DNA of 33,141 bases from contig JAGOPB010000004.1 in assembly GCA_017992255.1 (NCBI GenBank), positions 1 through 33,141 of the forward strand, read 5' to 3'. The DNA comes from Minisyncoccota bacterium. Its GTDB lineage: Bacteria > Patescibacteriota > Minisyncoccia > Phycocordibacterales > UBA9973. This document shows, piece after piece, positions 15,154 to 21,885 of this stretch. Position 1 is the stretch's first letter. Each line of letters begins with the position of its first letter. The notes beneath the pieces are model-generated. The model ran no database searches and was not told where the DNA came from. It saw only the letters and a program-made list of their open reading frames with translations. Made by a program: the position numbers and the translations under genes.

Positions 15154-15738
15154 ATGGAAAATAAACATGGTCACAAAAAAATAAAAATAGGCGTTGCTGG
15201 TGCAGCAGAGACAGGTCATTGTGATAGAAATGTCCTCGACATAGCAAAAGAAATCGGAAGAGCGATTGCACTGTCTGGTAGTGTACTTATCTCAGGCGCA
15301 ACTACAGGATTTCCGTTGTGGACTGCAATAGGAGCAAAAGAGAAGGGTGGTATGACTATTGGCTTTTCTCCCGCAGCGACTGAAAAAGAACACGTAGAAG
15401 TGTATCGTTTACCTATCGATTTTATGGACGTGACGGTATATACAGGTTTTGGCTACATTGGACGTGATGTTTTGTTTACTCGCTCCTCGGACGCTCTTAT
15501 CGTGGGTTGTGGACGTATCTGCACTATACATGCTTTTACTGTTGCATATCAAGATAGAAAACCTATTGGTGTTATCGAGGGTGTAGGTGAAACAGAAGAT
15601 ATAATCAAGCAAATGATGGGCAAAGGGTATGAACCATATGAGGGTATTATCTTTGACAGAGATCCCGAAAGACTTGTTGAACGATTGATTGAAATCGTGC
15701 AAAAAACAAAAAAAGAAGAAGAGAACCTAATAGTATAA
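15154..15738 (+). CDS. SLOG/TIGR00725-like Rossmann nucleotide-binding protein
   Basis: A 194-residue protein resembling the LOG/DprA-like (SLOG) Rossmann family, as in proteins annotated TIGR00725. It shows an N-terminal strand KIKIGVAGAAETG, the segment SGSVLISGATTGFPLWTAIGAKEKGGMTIGFSP, which replaces the usual GGGxxGLMxxxxxGA motif, and the later FTRSSDALIVGCGRICTIHAFTVAYQDRKPIGVI stretch. The PGGxGTxxE motif of active cytokinin-riboside phosphohydrolases is not seen; GCGRICTIHAF stands in its place. Catalysis is therefore uncertain and nucleotide or ligand sensing is possible. TACTAT at 15142-15147 ends six bases before the ATG. Confidence 0.7.
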   Translation: MENKHGHKKIKIGVAGAAETGHCDRNVLDIAKEIGRAIALSGSVLISGATTGFPLWTAIGAKEKGGMTIGFSPAATEKEHVEVYRLPIDFMDVTVYTGFGYIGRDVLFTRSSDALIVGCGRICTIHAFTVAYQDRKPIGVIEGVGETEDIIKQMMGKGYEPYEGIIFDRDPERLVERLIEIVQKTKKEEENLIV

Positions 15739-15742
15739 CTAT

Positions 15743-15779
15743 TATAATAAAAATCCCGCCATGCGGGATTTTTATTATA
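15743..15779. terminator. Bidirectional terminator between convergent genes
   Basis: Bases 15743-15759 and 15763-15779 are a perfect 17-bp inverted repeat with a CAT loop, ATCCCGC/GCGGGAT core and A/T tracts on both sides. It serves the plus-strand SLOG gene and the minus-strand infC operon. The rplT stop codon (15775-15777) is inside it. Confidence 0.9.
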
Positions 15780-16116
15780 AACTCTCTACAATTTTTTTGA
15801 ATGCATCTGGTCGGTGTTCGGCGAGAGAAGCAAGTATTTTTCGATCGAGTAAAATGTTTTTCTTCTTCAATGCACCTATAAACTTACTGTATGACATGCC
15901 GAGTTCTCGGGTACTAGCATTTATTTTTACATTAAAAAGTCTACGAAAATCACTTTTCTTATCTTTACGGTGAACAAATGCATATGCATATGCATGGAGC
16001 AATGCATCGTGCGCAGCACGTTCTTTCGTGCTACGAGCATTACGAAATCCTTTTGTTGCTGTGAGTATTTTTTTTCGACGCTTCAGAGCGTGAGTTCCTT
16101 TTTTTACGCGAGTCAT
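15775..16116 (-). CDS. rplT: 50S ribosomal protein L20
   Basis: A 113-residue L20, an early assembly protein of the large subunit. Landmarks: N-terminal MTRVKKGTHALKRRKKILTATKGFRNARS, the FRRLFNVKINASTRELGMSYSKFIGALKK core, and ILLDRKILASLAEHRPDAFKKIV at the C-terminus. It is the last gene of infC-rpmI-rplT; its stop codon lies within the shared terminator stem. Confidence 0.97.
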   Translation of the reverse strand: MTRVKKGTHALKRRKKILTATKGFRNARSTKERAAHDALLHAYAYAFVHRKDKKSDFRRLFNVKINASTRELGMSYSKFIGALKKKNILLDRKILASLAEHRPDAFKKIVESL

Positions 16117-16168
16117 ATATGGGTTGGTGGATAGTTGTTAAACTTCTAAGGGTTGATAAGAGTCAGTA

Positions 16169-16357
16169 TTAGTGAAAAGGGAGGAGACGACTACGGTCAG
16201 TGTTTGACATAGTAAACTCACGACCTTTGCGACCAGAAAGTTGCTTTGAACGAGAGGTTCGTGCGTTGAAATGATTTTGTCCAGCTTTACCAGCAATCAT
16301 TTTTCCATTTTTGGTTATTTTCAAGCGTTTCGTTATGGACTTGTTTGTTTTAGTCAT
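16169..16357 (-). CDS. rpmI: 50S ribosomal protein L35
   Basis: A 62-residue basic protein with the L35 pattern: KTNKSITKRLKITKNGKMIAGKAGQNH, then ARTSRSKQLSGRKG. The RFR.T..GK.....G..H motif of other L35 proteins is recognisable with changes. Its place between infC and rplT is the standard order and supports the call. Confidence 0.93.
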   Translation of the reverse strand: MTKTNKSITKRLKITKNGKMIAGKAGQNHFNARTSRSKQLSGRKGREFTMSNTDRSRLLPFH

Positions 16358-16395
16358 ACAGATATGTGTGTTTTTATAATATTTCGACGATGTGA

Positions 16396-16929
16396 TTATT
16401 TTGCTTTTTCGAGCGTGGTCATAAATCCTTTTGGTGAACGTTTTACCGGATCAGCAATCTTGTATTCGGTGGTAATGAGGTTCAAAATTCTCGTCAGTCT
16501 TTCCTTCAAGAATTTTTCTTCCATGTATTTGGTGCGTCCAGCGAGAAAGAGTTCTACTTTTACTCGATGTCCTTCACTTAGCCATTCAGATACTTTTTTT
16601 GCTTTCAAATCCAGATCATGATCACCAGTAGCAACTTTTATCTGTATCGATTTTGTTTCCGTCGGTCTTGCACCAGCTTTCATTTTTTTCTGTTTTTTGT
16701 TTTGTTCGTATTGGAATTTACCAAAATCAGCAATTTTCGCAACCGGTGGCGCAGCGTTTGGCGAAATCTCGATAAGGTCGAGACCTGCTTTGTCTGCCAT
16801 TGCTTGAGCTTCGGATAGGGAAACTACTCCGATGTTCTCACCGTCTCCATCTAACAGACGGAGTTCTTTGGCGCGTATTTGATGATTTATTCTAAAAAAG
16901 CTGCTCAAGATTGTATATCTCGCCACCAT
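16396..16929 (-). CDS. infC: Translation initiation factor IF-3
   Basis: IF-3 binds the 30S subunit and controls start-codon choice. The 177-residue protein has the N-terminal domain (INHQIRAKELRLLDGDGENIGVVSLSEAQAMADKAGLDLIEISPNA.PPVAKIADFGKFQYEQNKK), the Lys-rich linker and the C-terminal domain (ETKSIQIKVATGDHDLDLKAKKVSEWLSEGHRVKVELFLAGR). I take ATG at 16929, which adds 13 residues (MVARYTILSSFFR) before the IN motif. E. coli infC uses the rare start AUU; an AUC (Ile7) lies in frame here, so a non-ATG start is possible but not needed. Confidence 0.95.
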   Translation of the reverse strand: MVARYTILSSFFRINHQIRAKELRLLDGDGENIGVVSLSEAQAMADKAGLDLIEISPNAAPPVAKIADFGKFQYEQNKKQKKMKAGARPTETKSIQIKVATGDHDLDLKAKKVSEWLSEGHRVKVELFLAGRTKYMEEKFLKERLTRILNLITTEYKIADPVKRSPKGFMTTLEKAK

Positions 16930-16953
16930 AAAGAGTGAGTACGAAACATGGCT

Positions 16954-16982
16954 ATTCTAAAGGATTTTTAAAGAAAAGTCAA
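16954..16982 (-). promoter_or_regulatory. Promoter of infC-rpmI-rplT
   Basis: On the minus strand, TTGACT (16977-16982), a 17-bp spacer and TAGAAT (16954-16959). The predicted leader to the infC ATG is about 20 nt, so this operon is not leaderless. Confidence 0.7.
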
Positions 16983-17072
16983 CACGAAGACGGTGACAAT
17001 AAATGCTGAGACAATTACTTTCACAATGAGGATAAAGTTCACTACAAAGTCAACATGTGCTACTGTATGTGT

Positions 17073-17516
17073 ATGTCTTTGTTAGAAAACAAAAAAGCAG
17101 GACTTGAATACGAGCTGGGCGAGAAATACGAAGCGGGTATTGAACTCGTGGGTTTTGAAGTAAAATCAATCCGTGAAAAACACGGTTCTCTTTTAGGTTC
17201 ATATGTGCTGGTCAAAGACCACCGCGCGTATCTCTTGGGTGCATTCATACCACCATACCAAGAAAAAAACAGCCCAGTTACGTATGATCCAAAACGAACA
17301 CGCAACTTACTTCTCTCTAAAAAAGAACTTCGCCAGCTCACCATAGAGGTAAAAGAGAAAGGTTTGACTCTAGTACCACTTTCGTTGTATAATAAAGGCA
17401 CGAAGATAAAGCTTTCTTTTGCGTTAGGACGAGGAAAGAAAAAATACGACAAACGTGAATCGCTCAAGAAAAAAACTGTTGATCGAGAAACTCGTCGTGA
17501 GCACAAACTTCGGTAG
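17073..17516 (+). CDS. smpB: SsrA-binding protein SmpB
   Basis: SmpB brings tmRNA to stalled ribosomes. The 147-residue protein shows NKKAGLEYELGEKYEAGIELVGFEVKSIREKHGSLLGSYVLVKD, then LLGAFIPPYQ, PKRTRNLLLSKKEL, KGLTLVPLSLYNKG..KLSFALGRGKKKYDKRESLKKK and an Arg/Lys-rich tail (ETRREHKLR), all family hallmarks. I chose ATG 17073 (MSLLENKK) because TGcTACTGT (17058-17066) ends six bases before it, matching the leaderless geometry elsewhere; ATGs at 17055 and 17067 overlap the promoter. The tmRNA gene begins 5 nt after the stop, so the two partners are almost certainly one transcript. Confidence 0.95.
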   Translation: MSLLENKKAGLEYELGEKYEAGIELVGFEVKSIREKHGSLLGSYVLVKDHRAYLLGAFIPPYQEKNSPVTYDPKRTRNLLLSKKELRQLTIEVKEKGLTLVPLSLYNKGTKIKLSFALGRGKKKYDKRESLKKKTVDRETRREHKLR

Positions 17517-17521
17517 AATTT

Positions 17522-17895
17522 GGGGATGCCAGGCATCGACAAATACACACTCTTTCTCAGTGCATGCCAAGGTCGCATACCAACTTGTAAAAAATATGCA
17601 CAAACTAAATGCAAAAGCATTTTCTGTAAAATCACCATACTTTAGTGTGAGTGATCTAGCATTCGCTCGAGCATAGCTCGCGACACATACCAGTACGACA
17701 TCCGATAGTACTGGTATGTGGAATACATTCGGGTTACGGATTTATACTGTCCGATATGGATCTCGACAATATAGGAATCGACATACGGTTATCTTGTCTC
17801 TTTCTTACCCGTGTGTTTAAAATTCGAAAAAGACTACGCATGTAGAAACGGTTTAGGAATGTATTTGCACGGCGGTTCAACTCCGCCCATCTCCA
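17522..17895 (+). ncRNA. ssrA: tmRNA (transfer-messenger RNA)
   Basis: Both tRNA-like ends are clear. GGGGATG (17522-17528) pairs with CATCTCC (17888-17894), with A17895 as discriminator; CCA is not encoded. The T-arm is GGCGGTTCAACTCCGCC. The GTGCATGCC segment near 17561 matches the conserved tmRNA region before pseudoknot 1. PK1 can form from CAAG/CTTG plus GCATA/TATGC. The likely resume codon is GCA at 17611, giving a 21-residue tag that starts AKAFS and ends DLAFARA, with stop TAG at 17674-17676. A 13-bp hairpin (CACATACCAGTAC with its complement) and an ATCCG/CGGAT pairing follow as PK2. The tag is longer than the roughly 10 residues of E. coli. It tags proteins from stalled ribosomes for proteolysis. 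Confidence 0.95.
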
Positions 17896-18300
17896 CTATG
17901 GTTTTAACAGATTACATAAAAAAATGAAAAGATAACCTGTACAGTGGATACGGATTTTCTCGCGACACCCATGACTCTTTTAGAGGGGTAGATTATGTAT
18001 TCATAGTCAAACAGAATATGGAGAATTTATTGTATCTGTAGATTTTTCATTTATACAAAAAAGAAAATAAAGCACAATGATCTTGACATTGATACATACC
18101 ATCATAAAACATAAACATATGTATCAATGTGAAAAATCAGTTACAGATATACAATTAATATGAACTGTACAATGTGCGTTTGCAGAAAGGGTAAGAGTTC
18201 ATAATCTGGTTGTAAGATTGGACGTAAATATTTGTTTATTTAAATAGCTACCTCCCTCCGTACTTTGTCGGGGTTTTTTATTTCCTATTTTCATCATTTT
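17896..18300. other. Structured non-coding gap between ssrA and ftsH
   Basis: No ORF is convincing. A perfect 13-bp inverted repeat (18086-18098 with 18118-18130) is enclosed by three further complementary blocks: GATTTTTCA (18041-18049) with 18130-18138, TCTGTA (18035-18040) with 18142-18147, and ATTGTA (18029-18034) with 18150-18155. A separate TATGAAC/GTTCATA pair lies at 18159-18165 and 18197-18203. TTGACA occurs at 18083-18088. The first clear terminator after smpB-ssrA is at 18256-18279. This could be a long 3' trailer of tmRNA or a separate RNA. Confidence 0.5.
18256..18279 (+). terminator. Intrinsic terminator upstream of ftsH
   Basis: CTCCG (18256-18260), eight-base loop, CGGGG (18269-18273; one T-G wobble), then six T. 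Confidence 0.75.
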
Positions 18301-18304
18301 CCGT

Positions 18305-18310
18305 TATACT
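18305..18310 (+). promoter_or_regulatory. -10 element of ftsH, leaderless type
   Basis: TATACT ends seven bases before the ATG at 18318. Confidence 0.6.
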
Positions 18311-18317
18311 CATAGAT

Positions 18318-20252
18318 ATGCAATTTCCCGGACAAACACCAAACAAAATAAATCAAAAAAACAGAAAATCTCCTAAAAAACCACGTGGTATAGGAGGACA
18401 ATTTAGTGGAGCAGTTTTTATGCTCATGCTGTTGGTGGCGTTTTATCTTATTATCGGCCAAAACAGTAACGAAAAAGTGGTGATACCTGTATCCGAGCTC
18501 GCTCAAAATGTGATAGCAGGCGAAGTTTCGTCTATTGTAGTAGATGGTGAAAAATTGACCGTCATGTACACCGATGAGACAAAAAAAGAATCTAAGAAAG
18601 AACTAGAGTCGTCGCTCACAGATACACTTGCAAATTATGGTGTGTCTCCAGAACAATTTGCTTCAACCTCTGTGACGGTTAAAGAACAGTCTGGTTTTAC
18701 ATACTTTCTCATAAATGTCCTACCAATAGCTTTACCAATAGTATTTGTTATTTTGATTATCTGGTTTTTGACACGACAAGTAAAAGGCGCCGGTATGCAA
18801 GCTTTCAATTTTGGTCAGTCTAAAGCAAGAATAACAGATCCAAATGACAAAAATAACAAAGTCACTTTCAAAGATGTGGCAGGTTGTAAAGAAGCAAAAA
18901 TAGAATTAGAAGAAATTGTTGATTTTTTGAAAAATCCAAAGAAATTCATAGAGATTGGCGCACGTATTCCCAAAGGAGTTTTGCTCACCGGACATCCGGG
19001 TACAGGAAAAACATTGCTTGCCCGTGCTGTCGCAGGAGAAGCAGGAGTACCATTTTTTCATCTGTCCGGTAGTGAGTTTGTTGAAATGTTTGTAGGTGTT
19101 GGTGCATCGCGAGTACGAGATTTGTTTTTGATGGCAAAAAAAGCATCGCCAGCTATAGTCTTTATAGACGAGATAGACGCTGTTGGTCGAGTACGAGGCA
19201 CAGGAGTAGGAGGAGGAAACGATGAACGTGAACAAACTCTCAATCAAATATTAGTGGAAATGGATGGTTTCGAACCAAATGAAAAAGTCATAGTGATGGC
19301 AGCAACAAACCGTTCTGATGTACTCGATCCAGCACTACTTCGTCCTGGTCGTTTCGATCGTCGTGTCATACTCGATCTACCTGATCGAAAAGATCGCGAA
19401 GAGATATTGACATTGCATTCAGCAAAAAAACCATTTGCAGAAGACGTGAATTTGAAGGTAGTTGCAGAACGTACGAGTGGCTTTTCAGGTGCAGATCTTT
19501 TTTCACTTATGAATGAGGCAGCTATACTTACTGCTCGAGAAAATCGAAAGACAATAGGACAATTCGACCTTATTCGTTCGATAGAAAAAGTGATGATGGG
19601 TCCTGAAAGAAAAAGTCACTTGATGACAAAAAAAGAAAAGAAAATAGTTGCGTATCATGAAGGTGGACATGCGCTTGTTGCATCCGTTTTGCCTCATGCA
19701 GATCCTGTTCACAAGGTGTCCATCGTTTCTCGAGGACGGGCAGGGGGATATACACTCAAGATTCCTTTAGAAGAGAGAAAATTGCAATCCAAAAAAGAAT
19801 TTCTCGATGATATTGCGATGTCTCTCGGAGGATACACTGCAGAAGAAATGGTGTTTGGGGATGTCACCACCGGTCCTTCAAACGATTTACAGGTTGCGAC
19901 CTCACTTGCTCGTGCTATGGTGACACGATGGGGGATGAGCGATGCAGTTGGTGCTATGGCGCTCGAGAGTGATGGTGGAAGAGCTTTGTTTGGAAGTGGA
20001 ATAGAAGATGATGAACTTGCAAAGGGAAGTGCGCAAAAAATCGGTATAGAAGTGAAGAAAATTATGGATGAAGCAAAAGCCCGTGCTATAGATGTGCTGA
20101 CAAAACACCGAAAAGCCCTCGATGCAATAGCTACTCGATTGATCGAAGTAGAAACCCTCGAACAACCAGCATACGAAGAGATAATCAAAGCTCATGGTAT
20201 CAAATTGAAAAAACTCGAAGACGGTGAGACAGCTGTTGATATAGCAGGGTAG
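18318..20252 (+). CDS. ftsH: ATP-dependent zinc metalloprotease FtsH
   Basis: A membrane-bound AAA+ protease that degrades misfolded membrane proteins and selected cytosolic targets. Order along 644 residues: TM1 about 29-47, periplasmic domain, TM2 about 130-151, Walker A GHPGTGKT (225-232), Walker B VFIDEID (281-287), second region of homology with RPGRFDR (342-348), zinc motif HEGGH (447-451) and the third-ligand region [10 protein letters not shown] (Asp523). Two small departures: His for the usual Pro in the Walker A (GPPGTGKT) and Gly for Ala in HEAGH. Catalytic His447, Glu448 and His451 are kept, so the protease should be active. FtsH also removes tmRNA-tagged proteins in many bacteria, which fits the adjacent smpB-ssrA. 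Confidence 0.96.
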   Translation: MQFPGQTPNKINQKNRKSPKKPRGIGGQFSGAVFMLMLLVAFYLIIGQNSNEKVVIPVSELAQNVIAGEVSSIVVDGEKLTVMYTDETKKESKKELESSLTDTLANYGVSPEQFASTSVTVKEQSGFTYFLINVLPIALPIVFVILIIWFLTRQVKGAGMQAFNFGQSKARITDPNDKNNKVTFKDVAGCKEAKIELEEIVDFLKNPKKFIEIGARIPKGVLLTGHPGTGKTLLARAVAGEAGVPFFHLSGSEFVEMFVGVGASRVRDLFLMAKKASPAIVFIDEIDAVGRVRGTGVGGGNDEREQTLNQILVEMDGFEPNEKVIVMAATNRSDVLDPALLRPGRFDRRVILDLPDRKDREEILTLHSAKKPFAEDVNLKVVAERTSGFSGADLFSLMNEAAILTARENRKTIGQFDLIRSIEKVMMGPERKSHLMTKKEKKIVAYHEGGHALVASVLPHADPVHKVSIVSRGRAGGYTLKIPLEERKLQSKKEFLDDIAMSLGGYTAEEMVFGDVTTGPSNDLQVATSLARAMVTRWGMSDAVGAMALESDGGRALFGSGIEDDELAKGSAQKIGIEVKKIMDEAKARAIDVLTKHRKALDAIATRLIEVETLEQPAYEEIIKAHGIKLKKLEDGETAVDIAG

Positions 20253-20281
20253 TGCATATAATCAGATTCTTTCAATGACAA

Positions 20282-20319
20282 TTTAAAAAAACATTCATCA
20301 GTAAGAGTGTTTTTTTAAA
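20282..20319. terminator. Bidirectional terminator between ftsH and the convergent gene
   Basis: Bases 20282-20296 pair with 20305-20319 (one T-G wobble), with A7 and T7 tracts on the two arms. Confidence 0.75.
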
Positions 20320-20362
20320 AAGTAATTCACGTGCGTATTGTGTCTAAGTTGTCTATGTATTG

Positions 20363-20827
20363 TTACTTGTCTGCGCCAGTTTGTCCAAGCTCTCTTGCGA
20401 TATGCTCAAGCAATTCAAAATGAAAAGAGGCACCATCTTCTGCCAACTCTCTGAGAGCTTCATCACTGCTGTCGGCCACGGTACCTTTTATCAACGTCCA
20501 ACAACCAAAAGCCGCCCCTTCTAGAAACGAAAGCCACTCAAACAACTGCTCTGCAGTATTTTTATGAGCACCAAGAGAGAGGTCTCGCATTGCTGATAGT
20601 TTTTTTGATACTTTTTCTTGACTTTCGATGAGGATGTTTTGTCCTTTTTGTTCGTTCACATAATGAGTGATATTTTTTATATGTATATCGTTCATTTCAA
20701 CAATATGAGCAACCAGTTCCGCCCCCATTGTTTGTATAAAGATTTCTTCATTTGTTTCGATTGTTTCGTTACCAACCGTAGCAAAAGCAAGTGCTTCACC
20801 TAGTTTTTTTATTATGTATGTGTTCAT
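20363..20827 (-). CDS. Hypothetical helical protein
   Basis: A 154-residue protein with no family I can name. It appears fully alpha-helical, without signal peptide or clear membrane segment. It has amphipathic stretches such as MGAELVAHIVEMNDIHIKNITHYVNEQ, QEKVSKKLSAMRDLSLGAHKNTAEQLFEWLSFLEG and FHFELLEHIARELGQ. Scattered Glu and His (AELVAHIVE, FHFELLEH) could suggest a four-helix bundle, but no ferritin-type EXXH pair is convincing. On the minus strand TATAAT (20837-20842) ends nine bases before the ATG, which supports a real gene. It converges with ftsH at a shared terminator. Confidence 0.65.
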   Translation of the reverse strand: MNTYIIKKLGEALAFATVGNETIETNEEIFIQTMGAELVAHIVEMNDIHIKNITHYVNEQKGQNILIESQEKVSKKLSAMRDLSLGAHKNTAEQLFEWLSFLEGAAFGCWTLIKGTVADSSDEALRELAEDGASFHFELLEHIARELGQTGADK

Positions 20828-20836
20828 GTGCTTACT

Positions 20837-20842
20837 ATTATA
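20837..20842 (-). promoter_or_regulatory. -10 element, leaderless type, for the 20363-20827 gene
   Basis: Minus-strand TATAAT with nine bases to the ATG at 20827. Confidence 0.55.
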
Positions 20843-20922
20843 TCGAAAACATTGTTCTGGTCAAGAATATGGAGTTTTATTTTCTGTTAATCAACTTGAC
20901 ATACGCATTAAAAGATAATTAA

Positions 20923-21885
20923 ATGCATATGAATAGTTTTCTTTCACAATTAAAGCTTAAGCTCATGAAAATATACTTAATTAGTTGGCTATATAATTGC
21001 ACTAAACTACTGATTTGCAATTGGAATTATGGAAATAATTATATTTCGATTTCTTGGCACTATAAACTCATGACAGCCTTTTCTGTTGTTTTTATATTCC
21101 CAGCAGAGCGTATTTCTTCTCAAAAGAAATATTATAAAGTAATATTTCGTTTCTTGATTATTATGCGTATCGGTGATGAGATTTTTGACCAAAATATTAG
21201 AACGCATCAACGATACAAGATGAAGAATGCAGTTGAAAAGTTGCTCCAAGCTTCTTATGGTGAGAGTTTTGTCGAAGAAATTGTTCGAGTATTTTCTACA
21301 ATTGGAATACCTCATCAATTAAAACATGTACGTTTTAACTTGAATCCTGTACTATGTATATTATGGCTCCTCTACTTTGAAGAATTTACAAATGATAAAA
21401 ATGAAGAGTTTAATAACTGGATACATGAAGCGGTAATTGTTTTTTTGAAGTGTCAACTTCTTGAATTTACTGACGGTCTGGATAAAAAAGAAGAGTATCA
21501 AAAAATATTTTATTTTGGGACTGTGAATCTTGGAAAATCATTTTTATCAATAGATAAAACTGTTAACATTTCAAGAGAAAAAGAGTTAATCGGCCTCTGT
21601 TCTTTAATGAAATTACTTGATGATCTAACCGATTTACGATGCGACCACTGTAAACAGCCGAACTACTTCCACGCTAGAGAAGATTTGTCTAAAATTGCAA
21701 ATTATCCAGCTATTATACAATTGATGATAATTAAAAAGAGACAGTCAAGTACATTCAATGAATGGTTTGTTGAGTATAAAAAATTTTGTAAAACAGTGAA
21801 ATCTTGTGAATATCTATTTCCAAATTTTTTTCTTGGACTCCTAAAGTTCAAATATTTCTCAAATCTACTAAACTTAAGAAAATGA
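20923..21885 (+). CDS. Divergent squalene/phytoene synthase-like protein
   Basis: A 320-residue, all-helical, AT-rich ORF. Two Asp-rich motifs stand about 148 residues apart: RIGDEIFDQ (82-90) and LLDDLTDLRCD (231-241). Head-to-head prenyl synthases (squalene/phytoene synthase family) have RxxDDxxD and a second (L)RDxxED motif followed by a RxYLPxxxL segment; here QPNYFHAREDL (245-255) fits that position. Upstream, HYKLMTAFSVVFIFPAER....KVIFRFLIIMRIGDE parallels the family's FYLASRLLP...R.AVYALYAFCR.ADD. The family condenses two prenyl diphosphates. This is recognition of a pattern, not a search result, and catalytic residues are partly changed (DE for DD). The start is uncertain: ATGs at 20923, 20929 and 20965 are in frame, and TTGACA is at 20896. 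Its stop overlaps the next start (ATGA). Confidence 0.45.
   Translation: MHMNSFLSQLKLKLMKIYLISWLYNCTKLLICNWNYGNNYISISWHYKLMTAFSVVFIFPAERISSQKKYYKVIFRFLIIMRIGDEIFDQNIRTHQRYKMKNAVEKLLQASYGESFVEEIVRVFSTIGIPHQLKHVRFNLNPVLCILWLLYFEEFTNDKNEEFNNWIHEAVIVFLKCQLLEFTDGLDKKEEYQKIFYFGTVNLGKSFLSIDKTVNISREKELIGLCSLMKLLDDLTDLRCDHCKQPNYFHAREDLSKIANYPAIIQLMIIKKRQSSTFNEWFVEYKKFCKTVKSCEYLFPNFFLGLLKFKYFSNLLNLRK

Noticed and set aside
16880-16953. 14-codon ORF starting 4 nt after the infC -10 and overlapping the infC start in another frame
   Set aside because: Its ATG is closer to the -10 than any other leaderless start here, and there is no evidence of translation or conservation.
17455-17676. 73-aa ORF running through the end of smpB into tmRNA
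   Set aside because: Its last residues are the tmRNA tag frame; the rest is a shadow of smpB and the tRNA-like 5' part.
17566-17676. Alternative tmRNA resume codon in a GTC-GCA context giving a tag of about 32 residues
   Set aside because: That GCA lies in the bases needed for pseudoknot 1 (GCATA with TATGC), so the GCA at 17611 after the pseudoknot is preferred.
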